Notes: generated by a model not told the origin, from the letters alone. A stretch of 33,703 bases of DNA from an uncultured Flavobacteriales bacterium (GCA_905480145.1 CAJQPA010000063.1:1-33703); one strand, 5' to 3'; shown: positions 1 through 9,162, counted from the first letter of the stretch. A program made the numbers and translations.

Positions 1-1326
1 GAAGGTTTAAACGTTACGATCCCTACTGTTATGATTGGTAGTGTAGATGGTGCTGCTATTGTTGCTGAAATGGCTGCTGGAGATGTTGTCATGTTATTAG
101 GTAACAAAGTAGGTACTTATGTTAATGATATCGGTTCTGCATCAGAGGATATTCTTATTGCACCTTTTGCTGGAGCTCACGCTGGAAGTTTTGATGGATT
201 TGAACTAGCAATGATGATGTACAACTTTGGTAGTGCGACACAAGCTAATATTACTGCAACAGCGGAAATTACTGATCCTTCTTCGGCAATAGTTTATTCA
301 AGTATGGTTAATGTTCCTTCAATGGATACAGGAGACACAACTTTTATTGCTGCAGGTGAGGCGCTTACTTTCCCTCCTTTCAGTTTACCTTCTTATGCTC
401 TTGGAACTTATACATTAACGTATACTTTGGAAATGGGAGTAGCTGATGAATCAGATTTTGACAATGTATTCACCTCTAGTTTCACAGTAAATAATGATGT
501 TATTTCTTTAGCATCTTTAGATGGATCAAACTTGCCAACTGCTTCAACATATCCTTCTAACTCAACTACTGAGTATCAAAGCTGTATGTTTTATACAGAT
601 CCAAACGCAAGTAGCCTTTCTGTAGAAGGAGTCTATTTTATTCCTTTTTCTGATTCTATAGTTGAATATCCATTAGCTGGTGAAGAATTTAACATTAACT
701 TTTATACAGTGGATGGTGCTTGGACTGATCTAAATGACCCTAGTTTAACGGCCTTTGCTGATATCATGACTGATTTAACGTTGGTTGATTTTGTGCAGTA
801 CTACCCAGTTTCTGACGCTGAAAATGGAACTGCAGTATACGCGCCATTGAATGCACCAATTCAATTGGTAAATGATACAAGATATATGGTTTGTATCCAG
901 TCTTTTAATCCGCAAATGGCATTTGGATATGATGGAGGAATGGATTATGATGGAAATGGATGGATAAATGCAATGCCAATTTCTCCTGTTTATGTGGATG
1001 ACACATGGTATTCAGGATGGGTTGGTCCATCTGCACCATCAATTGGTTTAAAAACATCTGTAGTTGGATTGAATGAAATCACTGAAGTTTCAGGAAAAGC
1101 ATTTCCTAATCCAGCGAATGATGTAGTTACGATTTCTGTTGAAGCAACAGGAAATGCAACTATATCTGTAACTGATGTAGCAGGTAAAGTAGTTATGAAT
1201 AATGACCTTTCTTTAGTGAATGGAACTGCAGATATGAACATTGATTCTTTAGAGTCAGGAATGTACATATTTACAGTTGTTTTTGAAGGAGGAGAAACGT
1301 CTACTTTTAATGTAGTAAAGAAGTAA
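1..1326 (+). CDS. Secreted T9SS cargo protein, PA-like segment plus C-terminal sorting domain (5' end outside window)
   Basis: The reading frame is open from the first base, so this is the C-terminal 441 residues of a longer protein. The first ~45 residues (GLNVTIPTVMIGSVDG, then a short gap and MAAGDVV) resemble the end of a protease-associated (PA) domain, often inserted in secreted peptidases. The middle is beta-rich, with many Asp, Thr and Ser and few Cys, as in adhesin or Ig-like regions. The last ~75 residues form a type A T9SS sorting domain: the FPNPANDVV start, the ISVTDVAGKVV strand, an LESGMYIF segment and a basic KK end. Such domains guide export through SprA and are removed at the surface. 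A peptidase domain upstream is a reasonable inference, but no catalytic residues are visible here. A strong terminator follows. Confidence 0.85.
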   Translation, partial: EGLNVTIPTVMIGSVDGAAIVAEMAAGDVVMLLGNKVGTYVNDIGSASEDILIAPFAGAHAGSFDGFELAMMMYNFGSATQANITATAEITDPSSAIVYSSMVNVPSMDTGDTTFIAAGEALTFPPFSLPSYALGTYTLTYTLEMGVADESDFDNVFTSSFTVNNDVISLASLDGSNLPTASTYPSNSTTEYQSCMFYTDPNASSLSVEGVYFIPFSDSIVEYPLAGEEFNINFYTVDGAWTDLNDPSLTAFADIMTDLTLVDFVQYYPVSDAENGTAVYAPLNAPIQLVNDTRYMVCIQSFNPQMAFGYDGGMDYDGNGWINAMPISPVYVDDTWYSGWVGPSAPSIGLKTSVVGLNEITEVSGKAFPNPANDVVTISVEATGNATISVTDVAGKVVMNNDLSLVNGTADMNIDSLESGMYIFTVVFEGGETSTFNVVKK

Positions 1327-1344
1327 TTCTTAAATAATTTTTGA

Positions 1345-1376
1345 AAGGGCGATCAGTAATGATCGCCCTTTTTTTT
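1345..1376 (+). terminator. Rho-independent terminator after the T9SS cargo gene
   Basis: A perfect 10-bp stem (AAGGGCGATC at 1345-1354 with GATCGCCCTT at 1361-1370) has a 6-base loop. It is followed directly by a T run reaching 1376. It lies 18 bases after the stop codon. Confidence 0.9.
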
Positions 1377-1432
1377 GCTCAATATTTTTTATGGATTCGA
1401 GTTCTAAAAAATTGGAATTTATCCATAAATTT

Positions 1433-1481
1433 AGGAGGTTAAATTAGAGCGATGTTTAAAGATTTTAACTATCTTAAATAA
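1433..1481 (+). other. Possible leader peptide ORF with Shine-Dalgarno-like AGGAGG
   Basis: AGGAGG at 1433-1438 lies 13 bases before an ATG at 1452. That ATG opens a nine-codon frame (MFKDFNYLK) whose stop ends at 1481, one base before the helicase ATG at 1483. The arrangement would allow translational coupling. Bacteroidota rarely rely on Shine-Dalgarno sites and so short a frame is easily a chance event, so this is only a candidate. Confidence 0.2.
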
Positions 1482-1482
1482 G

Positions 1483-3780
1483 ATGACAATAGAAAAAGAA
1501 CTAGACCAAAGCAATAAAATTGCGGAATTTACAGAGCGATTTATTAATCAAACCAATAGATCTATTTTTCTCACGGGGAAAGCAGGTACAGGAAAAACAA
1601 CGCTTCTTAAAAAGATTGTAGCCACAACATACAAGCAAACAATTATTGTTGCGCCGACCGGAATAGCTGCTCTTAATGCTGGAGGTGTTACGATTCATTC
1701 TTTTTTTCAATTGCCGTTTGGAGGATTTATTCCTGAATTTGATGTCGATGCTCAATTCACACAATATGTGAAGTTAGAGACTAAGTCTACTTTGATGCGA
1801 CATTTTCGAATGAATGCTACGAGAAAGGCGATCATGCGAAATATGGAATTACTGATCATTGATGAGGTAAGCATGCTAAGAGCCGATACTTTAGATGCAA
1901 TCGATTGGACCTTGAGAAACGTGCGTAAAATAAACAAGCCATTTGGTGGTGTGCAGGTTCTTTTTATCGGAGATTTGTTACAATTGCCTCCAGTAATAAA
2001 ACCGCAAGAATGGTCTTTCCTTAGAAAGTACTATAACGGCATTTTCTTTTTTAATGCAAAAAGTGTGCATGAATCACCACCGTTATATGTTGAGTTAGAT
2101 AGAGTGTATCGACAAGAAGATGAAGTTTTTCTGAACATTCTAAACAATCTTAGAAACAATAAAATTACCCAAGAAGATGTTGACCAATTAAACAAACATG
2201 TTCAACCCAATTTTGACCCAATAACACATGAAGACTACATTACATTAACCACGCATAACAATGATGCAGATGAGATAAACAGGAATGCTCTGTCTCGTAT
2301 AGCTGGAAAATCGAAATTCTACAAATCAGAAATTACCGGAGCCTTCCCTGATCACTTGTTTCCAATTGAAGAGAACATGGAATTGAAGATTGGAGCGCAG
2401 GTGATGTTCATTAAAAATGACATTACTTCTGACAAGGCATTTTATAATGGGAAGATGGGAAGGATTGTTGGGCTAGAACATGATGAAATAAGAGTTAATT
2501 TCCCCAAAGAGAAAAAGACTATTTCTGTAGAGAAGTATGAATGGAATAATATTCAATATACACTTGATAAAACCACAAGTGAAGTAGAAGAAAAAGTACT
2601 CGGAACCTTTGTGCATTATCCACTTAAATTGGCTTGGGCGATAACAGTTCATAAAAGTCAAGGATTAACTTTTGATAAAGCAATATTAGATGTGTCTAAG
2701 GTTTTTGTTCCTGGACAAGCTTATGTTGCTCTTTCGCGAATTAGATCTTTGGATGGGGTTGTGCTTCTTAAACCGATCCAAATGAATGGCCTAAGCAATG
2801 ATGCTAACGTTGTGGAGTATGCTAAATCAAAAGTCGACGAAGAAGTACTTAATTCGCAGTTGAACGCATCTACATACAAGTTTCTTTGGGATGAACTTAT
2901 GGATACTTTTGATTGGGTAAATTTAATTAATGCATGGCAATCTCATGATGCCACGTATAAAAATCAAGGTTCTAAAACCCAAAAAGGAAAGAACAGAAAT
3001 TGGGTAACCCGACAACTGCAGAGTTTAAGCAGTACAAGTGAGCCATCAAGGAAATTTAAGAATGAATTAACCCGCTTGTTTAACATTGATCCCGTGGATA
3101 TGGAAATGGTTTGTAAAAGGGTGGATGCCGCTTACAATTACTTTTTTAAAATACTGGATGATGTCTTATTTTCTAATTTGAAGAAAATGGCAGAGCTGCA
3201 GCAATTAAAGAATACCAAGAATTATAATGAGGAGTTAGAAGACCTTGATTTATTGTTGACAGAAACAATTCTTAAATTGAAAAAGACCAGAATTTTAACC
3301 GAATCTATTCGGGATAAAAGATTTGTGCAAAAAGCGACAATCTGGACCTCAGAGCTTAAGAACTATAAATTATCTAAAATTGAATTGGTTAAGAATGAGG
3401 TTCGATCTTCAAATTCTACGTTTGATTTTGATACAAATTTTGTTCAGTTGAAGACCAAATCAAAAACGAAAAATAAAGAAAAGAAATCAAAAACATCCAC
3501 TTATGACCAGACGCTTAATTTAGTGAAGAGTGGAAAATCCATTGAGGAAATTGCGAATGAAAGACAATTGTCGGTTGGCACTATAAGCACACACTGTGTC
3601 CGCTTAATTAAGTTAGAAAAACTTGACCTTCCTGAAGTTATGGACAAGAAAAAAATCAGCGGGTTGTATGATTTATTCGATGAATATGACGGTGGATCAC
3701 TATCACCTTTAAAAGAGTTGGCGGGAAACAACTATTCTTGGGATGAAATAAAGCTCTATCAGGCTTCTTTGTTGATTTAA
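1483..3780 (+). CDS. Pif1/RecD-like superfamily 1 DNA helicase with C-terminal helix-turn-helix
   Basis: This 765-residue ATP-driven DNA helicase has Walker A GKAGTGKT at residues 32-39 and Walker B IIDEVSML with D127-E128. It also has the motif GDLLQLPPV and, near residue 390, HKSQGLTFDKAILD followed by YVALSRIRS. The last two are the late superfamily 1 helicase motifs typical of Pif1 and RecD2 proteins. A basic Lys/Ser linker precedes a C-terminal segment from about residue 673 (TYDQTLNLVKSGKSIEEIA, then LSVGTISTHCVRLI). It has the shape of the HTH_40 helix-turn-helix found on Bacteroidota Pif1-like and RecQ-like helicases. The ATG start fits the conserved N-terminus. Its stop overlaps the converging gene by 4 bases. 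The likely role is unwinding of structured DNA or replication/repair intermediates; the specific pathway is not shown by the sequence. Confidence 0.88.
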   Translation: MTIEKELDQSNKIAEFTERFINQTNRSIFLTGKAGTGKTTLLKKIVATTYKQTIIVAPTGIAALNAGGVTIHSFFQLPFGGFIPEFDVDAQFTQYVKLETKSTLMRHFRMNATRKAIMRNMELLIIDEVSMLRADTLDAIDWTLRNVRKINKPFGGVQVLFIGDLLQLPPVIKPQEWSFLRKYYNGIFFFNAKSVHESPPLYVELDRVYRQEDEVFLNILNNLRNNKITQEDVDQLNKHVQPNFDPITHEDYITLTTHNNDADEINRNALSRIAGKSKFYKSEITGAFPDHLFPIEENMELKIGAQVMFIKNDITSDKAFYNGKMGRIVGLEHDEIRVNFPKEKKTISVEKYEWNNIQYTLDKTTSEVEEKVLGTFVHYPLKLAWAITVHKSQGLTFDKAILDVSKVFVPGQAYVALSRIRSLDGVVLLKPIQMNGLSNDANVVEYAKSKVDEEVLNSQLNASTYKFLWDELMDTFDWVNLINAWQSHDATYKNQGSKTQKGKNRNWVTRQLQSLSSTSEPSRKFKNELTRLFNIDPVDMEMVCKRVDAAYNYFFKILDDVLFSNLKKMAELQQLKNTKNYNEELEDLDLLLTETILKLKKTRILTESIRDKRFVQKATIWTSELKNYKLSKIELVKNEVRSSNSTFDFDTNFVQLKTKSKTKNKEKKSKTSTYDQTLNLVKSGKSIEEIANERQLSVGTISTHCVRLIKLEKLDLPEVMDKKKISGLYDLFDEYDGGSLSPLKELAGNNYSWDEIKLYQASLLI

Positions 3781-4427
3781 ATCTTGTTGAATGTTTTTGA
3801 ATCACCAAACAAGTTGTTTTTGAATAGACGTTTCGTTTCTTTTTCGGAAGGTGAAAGAACCACAACATTTAAATTTTCGGATGGTGCTGAAGTCTGTTCA
3901 TTGATAAACTTGAATGATTTTGTGTCAGTTTCATAATCAAAATAGGAAATGGAAAATTGACTGTTATTAAAAGTTATCTTCATGGGAATATATGTTCCTT
4001 TCTCAAAGTTGTTAATGATATAATTTCCAAAGTCATCAATTTGAGTTAGAATGTTTTTACTTCCATGACCTACAATTATTTCTTTGTTTTGAACGCCAAA
4101 GAAATAATAGTCATCTTTTAATATACAGGGTATAGAATCGTTTTTTAATACGCCCAAAATAAAACCATTTCTAACAGTATATTTTGATGATTCTCGAACA
4201 GTTTCACGACTAATCGAAGATATATTTGTTGAAACGAGTATTATTCCCTTGGCAGACACCTCATATTGACTTGGTTGGTCAAGTGATGAATAAGTGCCAA
4301 AATATTTGGGACTGATTCGAGCATTATTTGTTTCATTAACCGAAAGTGGTGCTGAAAAATAATATGAATTTTGTGCTGCCGAAATAAAACCAACCAAAAG
4401 ACTTGCAATTAAACCAACTATTTTCAT
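3777..4427 (-). CDS. Secreted protein of unknown function
   Basis: This 216-residue protein starts with a signal peptide (MKIVGLIASLLVGFISAAQ, likely cut after an Ala near residue 18). The rest is polar and probably beta-rich, with many Asn, Ser, Phe and Tyr residues. It has no lipobox, no T9SS sorting domain and no motif I recognise. It overlaps the helicase stop by 4 bases and diverges from recJ across ~58 bases, so it is a single-gene unit wedged between two DNA-metabolism genes. Its function is unknown. The export signal and uninterrupted frame make it a likely real gene. Confidence 0.75.
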   Translation of the reverse strand: MKIVGLIASLLVGFISAAQNSYYFSAPLSVNETNNARISPKYFGTYSSLDQPSQYEVSAKGIILVSTNISSISRETVRESSKYTVRNGFILGVLKNDSIPCILKDDYYFFGVQNKEIIVGHGSKNILTQIDDFGNYIINNFEKGTYIPMKITFNNSQFSISYFDYETDTKSFKFINEQTSAPSENLNVVVLSPSEKETKRLFKNNLFGDSKTFNKI

Positions 4428-4485
4428 AACTTAAATATGTGTGAGGACTAAATTAATAATATCATTACCACCTAAAACAAAAAGC

Positions 4486-6210
4486 ATGCAAAAAAGATGG
4501 CAAGTAAAAACGCCAATAGATTCTACAATCGTAGAAGACTTTCGTTCAAAACTTAAAGTAGACCCTATTGTTGCCGAGCTATTATTACAAAGAGAAGTGG
4601 ATTCGTTCGAAAAAGCACAAAACTTCTTTAGACCAGACTTGAGCTCTTTACATGATCCATTTTTAATGAAGAACATGGAGAGCGCTGTTGAACGTTTGCA
4701 ACAAGCAATCAACGAACAACAAAGAGTCATGCTTTTTGGTGATTATGATGTAGACGGAACAACCGCTGTTGCTTTAATGTACTCCTTTTTGAAAGAAACC
4801 TTGCCAGTTGATTTTTACATTCCTGACAGATACAAGGAAGGGTATGGTTTAAGTGCTGAGGGAATTGATACAGCAGATAAGAATAAGGTGGACTTAATAA
4901 TCTCTTTAGATTGCGGAATTAAATCTATAGAAAATGTGGCGTATGCTCAATCGCTCGGAATTGACTTTATTATTTGTGATCATCACACTCCGGGCGATAT
5001 ACTTCCTGATGCATATGTATTGGATCCAAAACAAAAAGGTTGTGATTATCCATACAAGGAATTGTCGGGCTGTGGAGTTGGGTTTAAGTTATTACAAGCG
5101 CTTTGTGAACATAATAATTGGGGGCAAGAAAAACTGTTTGACTCACTTGATTTACTTGCTGTGAGTATAGGTGCTGATATAGTTCATGTCACTGGCGAAA
5201 ATAGAGTTTTGGCAATGCACGGCATGAAAAAACTGAACGAAAACCCAAGGTTTGCGTTTAAAACCCTTTTGAGCTTGGCAAAAAAAGAATTTCCGGTCAC
5301 ACTAACAGATGTTATTTTTTCAATCGCTCCAAGGATTAATGCCGCAGGCAGACTTCGCTCCGGTCGCTATGCAGTGGAATTAATGATTTCAAGTGACCAG
5401 GAAGAGATCCTTAAGTTGGCGAATGAAATAAATGAAGATAACCTTGAGAGAAGAGAGCTAGACAAAGAAATAACCAAAGAAGCACTAGAGCAAGCGGAGC
5501 AACTATTAGAAACTGGAAAAAGTTTTTCGACGGTAGTTTATAAAGAAAATTGGCACAAAGGGGTAATTGGTATTGTTGCCTCAAGGTTAATAGAAAAGCA
5601 TTACAAACCAACATTAGTTCTAACCTTGTCAAATGGATTAATCACTGGTTCTGCAAGATCCATAAAAGGTTTTGATGTCTATGAAGGGTTGTCAGAATGC
5701 TCAGAGTTTTTAGAGCAATTTGGTGGCCACACTTTTGCTGCGGGTTTAACGATGAAGCCTGAATCACTGGAGCCATTTAAGAAAAAATTTGAACAAGTCG
5801 CTTCAAATGTGCTTACTCCTGAATTAATGGTCGAGGAACAAATTGTAGACATTGAATTGTCTTTTGATCAAATTTTTCAAAAAGAAGAGAACCGGATGAA
5901 AGTTCCCAAATTAAAGAGAATCATTAAACAATTTGAGCCGCATGGCCCTGAAAATATGAAACCTGTGTTTATCAGTAAAAATGTATTTAGCACAGATGTA
6001 AGAGTTTTAAAAGACGCTCACCTTAAGCTGTCAATGACTCAGCCTGAAAATGATGTTGTGATAGAAGGTATTGGGTTTAATTTAGCCGAGAAAAAAGACA
6101 TTGTTGCTTCAGGCTTACCATTTGATGTAGTTTATACTTTAGAAATAAACAAATGGAGAGAAAGAGAAACAGTTCAGCTCAATATAAAAGATATTCGCGC
6201 AACGGTTTAA
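4486..6210 (+). CDS. recJ: Single-stranded-DNA-specific 5'-3' exonuclease RecJ
   Basis: RecJ degrades single-stranded DNA 5' to 3' in recombination, mismatch and base-excision repair. The protein has 574 residues, the normal length. DHH-family metal motifs are visible: FGDYDVDGTTA (D86, D88, D90), an LDCG motif with D142, and DHH at 165-167. A DHHA1-type GGHTFAAG motif begins at residue 413, followed by the OB-fold C-terminal region. The frame extends upstream to a GTG at 4441, but the ATG at 4486 (MQKRWQ) matches the usual start of Bacteroidota RecJ. The 4441 choice would add 15 residues and leave almost no leader. It diverges from the secreted protein gene upstream. A two-way terminator lies 9 bases after its stop. 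Confidence 0.95.
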   Translation: MQKRWQVKTPIDSTIVEDFRSKLKVDPIVAELLLQREVDSFEKAQNFFRPDLSSLHDPFLMKNMESAVERLQQAINEQQRVMLFGDYDVDGTTAVALMYSFLKETLPVDFYIPDRYKEGYGLSAEGIDTADKNKVDLIISLDCGIKSIENVAYAQSLGIDFIICDHHTPGDILPDAYVLDPKQKGCDYPYKELSGCGVGFKLLQALCEHNNWGQEKLFDSLDLLAVSIGADIVHVTGENRVLAMHGMKKLNENPRFAFKTLLSLAKKEFPVTLTDVIFSIAPRINAAGRLRSGRYAVELMISSDQEEILKLANEINEDNLERRELDKEITKEALEQAEQLLETGKSFSTVVYKENWHKGVIGIVASRLIEKHYKPTLVLTLSNGLITGSARSIKGFDVYEGLSECSEFLEQFGGHTFAAGLTMKPESLEPFKKKFEQVASNVLTPELMVEEQIVDIELSFDQIFQKEENRMKVPKLKRIIKQFEPHGPENMKPVFISKNVFSTDVRVLKDAHLKLSMTQPENDVVIEGIGFNLAEKKDIVASGLPFDVVYTLEINKWRERETVQLNIKDIRATV

Positions 6211-6218
6211 TATCGAAT

Positions 6219-6250
6219 AAAAAAAGGAAGCTGAAAAGCTTCCTTTTTTT
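6219..6250. terminator. Bidirectional terminator between recJ and the acyl-CoA dehydrogenase gene
   Basis: An A-tract plus GGAAGCT (to 6232), a GAAA tetraloop (6233-6236) and AGCTTCC plus a T-tract (6237-6250) form a hairpin. It has A residues on one side and T residues on the other. It sits between the two converging stop codons and can serve both genes. Confidence 0.85.
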
Positions 6251-6267
6251 ATTTAAGTGACATTGTT

Positions 6268-7461
6268 TTATTTCACTGGTTCTCTTGTGAATGCTGGAAT
6301 ACCTGTAACATCCATACCTGTAATTAACAAGTGAATGTCATGAGTTCCTTCATACGTAATCACCGACTCTAAATTAGCCATATGACGCATGATAGAATAC
6401 TCACTTGTAATACCCATTGCACCATGAATTTGCCTTGCTTCTCTTGCGATATTCAATGCTATTTCACAATTATTTCTTTTGGCCATAGAGATTTGAGCAG
6501 AAGTTGCCTTCCCTTCATTTCTCAATTGACCTAATCTGAATGTTAGTAATTGAGCCTTTGTGATTTCTGTAATCATTTCAGCTAATTTCTTTTGAATCAA
6601 TTGAAAACCTCCGATTGGATTACCAAACTGTGTTCTTTCTTTAGAGTATCTTAAAGCTTGATCATAACAATCCATAGCAGCGCCTAAAGCTCCCCAGGCA
6701 ATCCCAAATCTTGCTGAATCTAAACATCCTAGTGGTGCGCCTAATCCAGATTTTCCAGGTAAGATATTTTCTTTAGGTACTTTAACATCTACAAAAATTA
6801 ATTCTCCTGTAGCTGAAGCACGAAGGGAAAGTTTACCATGCATTTCAGGAGTAGAAAACCCCTCCATTCCTCTTTCAACGACTAATCCGTGAATTCGACC
6901 GCTTTCATCTTTCGCCCATACAACGGCAATATCTGCAAATGGAGCATTTGAAATCCACATTTTTGCACCATTTAAAATGACATGATCACCTGCGTCTTTA
7001 AAATTAGACAACATTCCTCCAGGATTCGAACCATGGTCTGGCTCAGTTAACCCAAAGCAACCAATCATTTCCCCTGAGGCTAATTTCGGCAAGTATTTTT
7101 GTTTTTGCTCTTCAGAGCCATATTTCCAAATTGGATACATAACTAAAGAACTTTGAACTGAAGCTGTTGATCTTAATCCTGAATCACAACGTTCTAATTC
7201 CTGCATTATTAAACCATAAGATATTTGATCCAATCCCGGTCCGCCATACTCTGCTGGTATGTAGGGACCAAATCCACCAATTTCACCTAGTCCTGGTAAA
7301 ATATGATTTGGGAAAGTTGCATTCTCGTAATGGTCATCAATAATTGGTGAAACCTCTTTTTTTACCCAAGCTCTTGCCGCATCACGGACTAACTTGTGTT
7401 CTTCAGAAAGTAAGTCATCCATATTGAAATAATCTGGATGCGTATATAAATCAGTTCTCAT
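6268..7461 (-). CDS. gcdH: Acyl-CoA dehydrogenase, glutaryl-CoA dehydrogenase type
   Basis: This 397-residue FAD enzyme is predicted to oxidise and decarboxylate glutaryl-CoA to crotonyl-CoA in lysine/tryptophan breakdown. Family features are GCFGLTEPDHGSNPGG (FAD and substrate pocket), KMWISNAPFADIAVVWA, ARQIHGAMGI, and the catalytic base E371 in VITYEGTHDIH near the C-terminus. The assignment to the glutaryl-CoA subgroup rests on RSTASVQSSLVMYPI with R97. That Arg corresponds to the one that binds the terminal carboxylate in known glutaryl-CoA dehydrogenases. The ATG at 7461 gives the standard N-terminus. No other lysine-degradation gene is visible nearby. A promoter candidate lies just upstream. 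Another short-chain acyl-CoA dehydrogenase specificity is less likely. Confidence 0.88.
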   Translation of the reverse strand: MRTDLYTHPDYFNMDDLLSEEHKLVRDAARAWVKKEVSPIIDDHYENATFPNHILPGLGEIGGFGPYIPAEYGGPGLDQISYGLIMQELERCDSGLRSTASVQSSLVMYPIWKYGSEEQKQKYLPKLASGEMIGCFGLTEPDHGSNPGGMLSNFKDAGDHVILNGAKMWISNAPFADIAVVWAKDESGRIHGLVVERGMEGFSTPEMHGKLSLRASATGELIFVDVKVPKENILPGKSGLGAPLGCLDSARFGIAWGALGAAMDCYDQALRYSKERTQFGNPIGGFQLIQKKLAEMITEITKAQLLTFRLGQLRNEGKATSAQISMAKRNNCEIALNIAREARQIHGAMGITSEYSIMRHMANLESVITYEGTHDIHLLITGMDVTGIPAFTREPVK

Positions 7462-7481
7462 TGTTATTTATTTTAGATTGG

Positions 7482-7513
7482 CAAATTTAAAACTATTTTT
7501 GCTCTTAAAACAA
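7482..7513 (-). promoter_or_regulatory. Candidate Bacteroidota sigma-A promoter for the glutaryl-CoA dehydrogenase gene
   Basis: On the minus strand, TTG (7513-7511) is followed after 21 bases by TAAATTTG (7489-7482). The latter is an exact match to the Bacteroidota -7 element TAnnTTTG. The ATG lies 20 bases further on, which leaves a short leader. Confidence 0.5.
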
Positions 7514-7563
7514 TAAAACACAGTTTTCAACTGTATCTTTATTAAATTGAAGAATCAAAACTT

Positions 7564-8271
7564 GTGCATATATCAGTCATCAGCATATTAATTCCTTTAG
7601 TTAATGAAATTCCAGAAGAGTTAACATTAAGGGATACTTCCATCGCGCAAGTTGTTGGCTTTGGCTTATTTATAGCCTTTGGTTTATTAGCAATTACGAA
7701 GCTGCTAAATAAAGATGTTTTTAGGACCCTTTTTATGGCTAACTGGAAAGGAAACACAATTGAGCAGTATGTGAAAGAAGAACATTCAATAAAATCTGGA
7801 TGGTCTTTTATTTTAATTGTTAATTATTGGCTGTCATTTTCGTTGTTTGGATATGTAATTACTGATTTACCAGGGATCGATGATATGACTTTGCTGCTTT
7901 TGGTAATATTTATTCCAATAGGTTGGTTGTTTCTTTCGCAGTTAAATTTATATTTATGCAGTATTCTAACGGGTGAATATAAAATCTTAGTTCAATTTTT
8001 CTATTTCCGAATCGTCGGTGCTCAGCTAATGGGAATCGTTTTGTTTGTATTATGTTCATTTTGGATTCTATCTAATATGCCCTCAAGAACATTGATTTGG
8101 TTAGTATCTGTTGCTTTGGCATTAGAGTTTTTTATAAGATTAATTAAGTCAACCGTATTCGCAAGGCAAAAAAGAATTTCATGGTATTATATTATTTTGT
8201 ACATTTGCACCCTCGAAACCCTACCACTATTAGTGTGTTATTACCTGGTCGTTAAGGGTGTTCAAGTTTAA
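7564..8271 (+). CDS. Multi-pass inner-membrane protein, DUF4271-like
   Basis: This 235-residue protein has about six to eight hydrophobic segments, for example VVGFGLFIAFGLLAITKLL, FILIVNYWLSFSLFGYVI and LLLLVIFIPIGWLFL. The size, topology and position directly before hemD match the DUF4271 proteins that often precede uroporphyrinogen-III synthase in Bacteroidota. No function is established for that family. The start is probably GTG at 7564, because a stop codon in frame at 7543 leaves only six extra codons and none of them is ATG. The gap to hemD is about 33 bases, so the two genes are probably co-transcribed. The family label is from memory of gene order and was not checked by search. Confidence 0.75.
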   Translation: MHISVISILIPLVNEIPEELTLRDTSIAQVVGFGLFIAFGLLAITKLLNKDVFRTLFMANWKGNTIEQYVKEEHSIKSGWSFILIVNYWLSFSLFGYVITDLPGIDDMTLLLLVIFIPIGWLFLSQLNLYLCSILTGEYKILVQFFYFRIVGAQLMGIVLFVLCSFWILSNMPSRTLIWLVSVALALEFFIRLIKSTVFARQKRISWYYIILYICTLETLPLLVCYYLVVKGVQV

Positions 8272-8304
8272 TTAGTTTATAACCGTTAATTAAAACAAAG
8301 CAAA

Positions 8305-9048
8305 TTGAGCATTAAAACAATATTGGTTTCACAACCTAAGCCACAAGGAAAAAAGTCGCCGTATTTTGATTTGGCTGACAAATACAATATAAAAATAGAC
8401 TTCAGAAGTTTTATTCATGTTGAAGGAATTGATGCGCAAGAGTTTAGAACACAAAAGATTGATTTAAAAGAGCATTCCGCAGTTATTTTAACATCAAAAA
8501 CAGCAGTTGACCATTATTTTAGAATTGCTGAAGAAATGCGTTTTGAGGTGCCCGACAGTATGAAATACTTCTGTATCTCAGAAGCAATAGCATTTTATCT
8601 TCAAAAATACGTGGCTTATAGAAAAAGAAAAATTTTTCATGGCCGTCAAACTATCGTTGATCTTGTGGATACACTGAAGAAACATAAAAAAGAACAATTT
8701 TTACTTCCTTGTACTGATATTCTTCGAGATAAAATTCCAACAACGTTAGAAGCAAATAAAATTAATTATCGAAAAGCCGTTCTATATAGAACAGTAGCAT
8801 CTGACTTATCTGACTTGGAGAATGTCATGTATGACATGTTGGTTTTTTATAGCCCTGGAGGTATTGAATCGTTATTGAAAAACTTCCCTGAGTTTAAGCA
8901 AAAAGAAACTGTTATTGCAGCATTCGGTCCAACTACAGCTAATGCTATTGTAAAGAACAAATTGAGATTGGATCTGCATGCGCCTCAACCTAACGCGCCA
9001 TCCATGACCGGAGCGATTGAAAACTTTGTAAAGAACGCAAAGAATTAG
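8305..9048 (+). CDS. hemD: Uroporphyrinogen-III synthase (TTG start)
   Basis: HemD closes hydroxymethylbilane into uroporphyrinogen III with inversion of ring D, the committed step towards heme and siroheme. The protein has 247 residues, a normal length. Bacteroidota-type features are ILVSQPKPQGKKSPYFDLA at the N-terminus, FIHVEGIDAQEFR, a SAVILTSKTAVDHYF strand-helix, and FYSPGGIESLL with AAFGPTTANAI near the end. No ATG lies in frame before the conserved N-terminus, so TTG at 8305 is the best start. Sequence identity in this family is low, and the N-terminal pattern is the strongest support. A hairpin follows the stop. Confidence 0.88.
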   Translation: MSIKTILVSQPKPQGKKSPYFDLADKYNIKIDFRSFIHVEGIDAQEFRTQKIDLKEHSAVILTSKTAVDHYFRIAEEMRFEVPDSMKYFCISEAIAFYLQKYVAYRKRKIFHGRQTIVDLVDTLKKHKKEQFLLPCTDILRDKIPTTLEANKINYRKAVLYRTVASDLSDLENVMYDMLVFYSPGGIESLLKNFPEFKQKETVIAAFGPTTANAIVKNKLRLDLHAPQPNAPSMTGAIENFVKNAKN

Positions 9049-9071
9049 TAATTCGAATATAGGATTACAAT

Positions 9072-9108
9072 AATAAACCGATTTGCCCTTGTGGTAAATC
9101 GGTTTATT
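9072..9108 (+). terminator. Hairpin after hemD, probable terminator
   Basis: A 13-bp perfect stem (9072-9084 with 9096-9108, AATAAACCGATTT and its complement) has an 11-base loop. Only a short, imperfect T-rich tail follows. Termination is likely but weaker than at the other sites here. Confidence 0.65.
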
Positions 9109-9162
9109 TATGATAAAAACTTTATTTTTAAGGTAATAATAATCAAACAAAAATTAAGAAAT

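Noticed and set aside
4441-4485. GTG start of recJ 15 codons upstream
   Set aside because: The ATG at 4486 matches the usual RecJ start, and the upstream codons encode no family feature. The GTG would leave only 13 bases to the divergent gene.
9091-9162. Upstream GTG start of the Omp28-like cargo gene
   Set aside because: It begins inside the hemD hairpin and would bury the signal peptide behind 24 polar and basic residues. The ATG at 9163 is clearly better.
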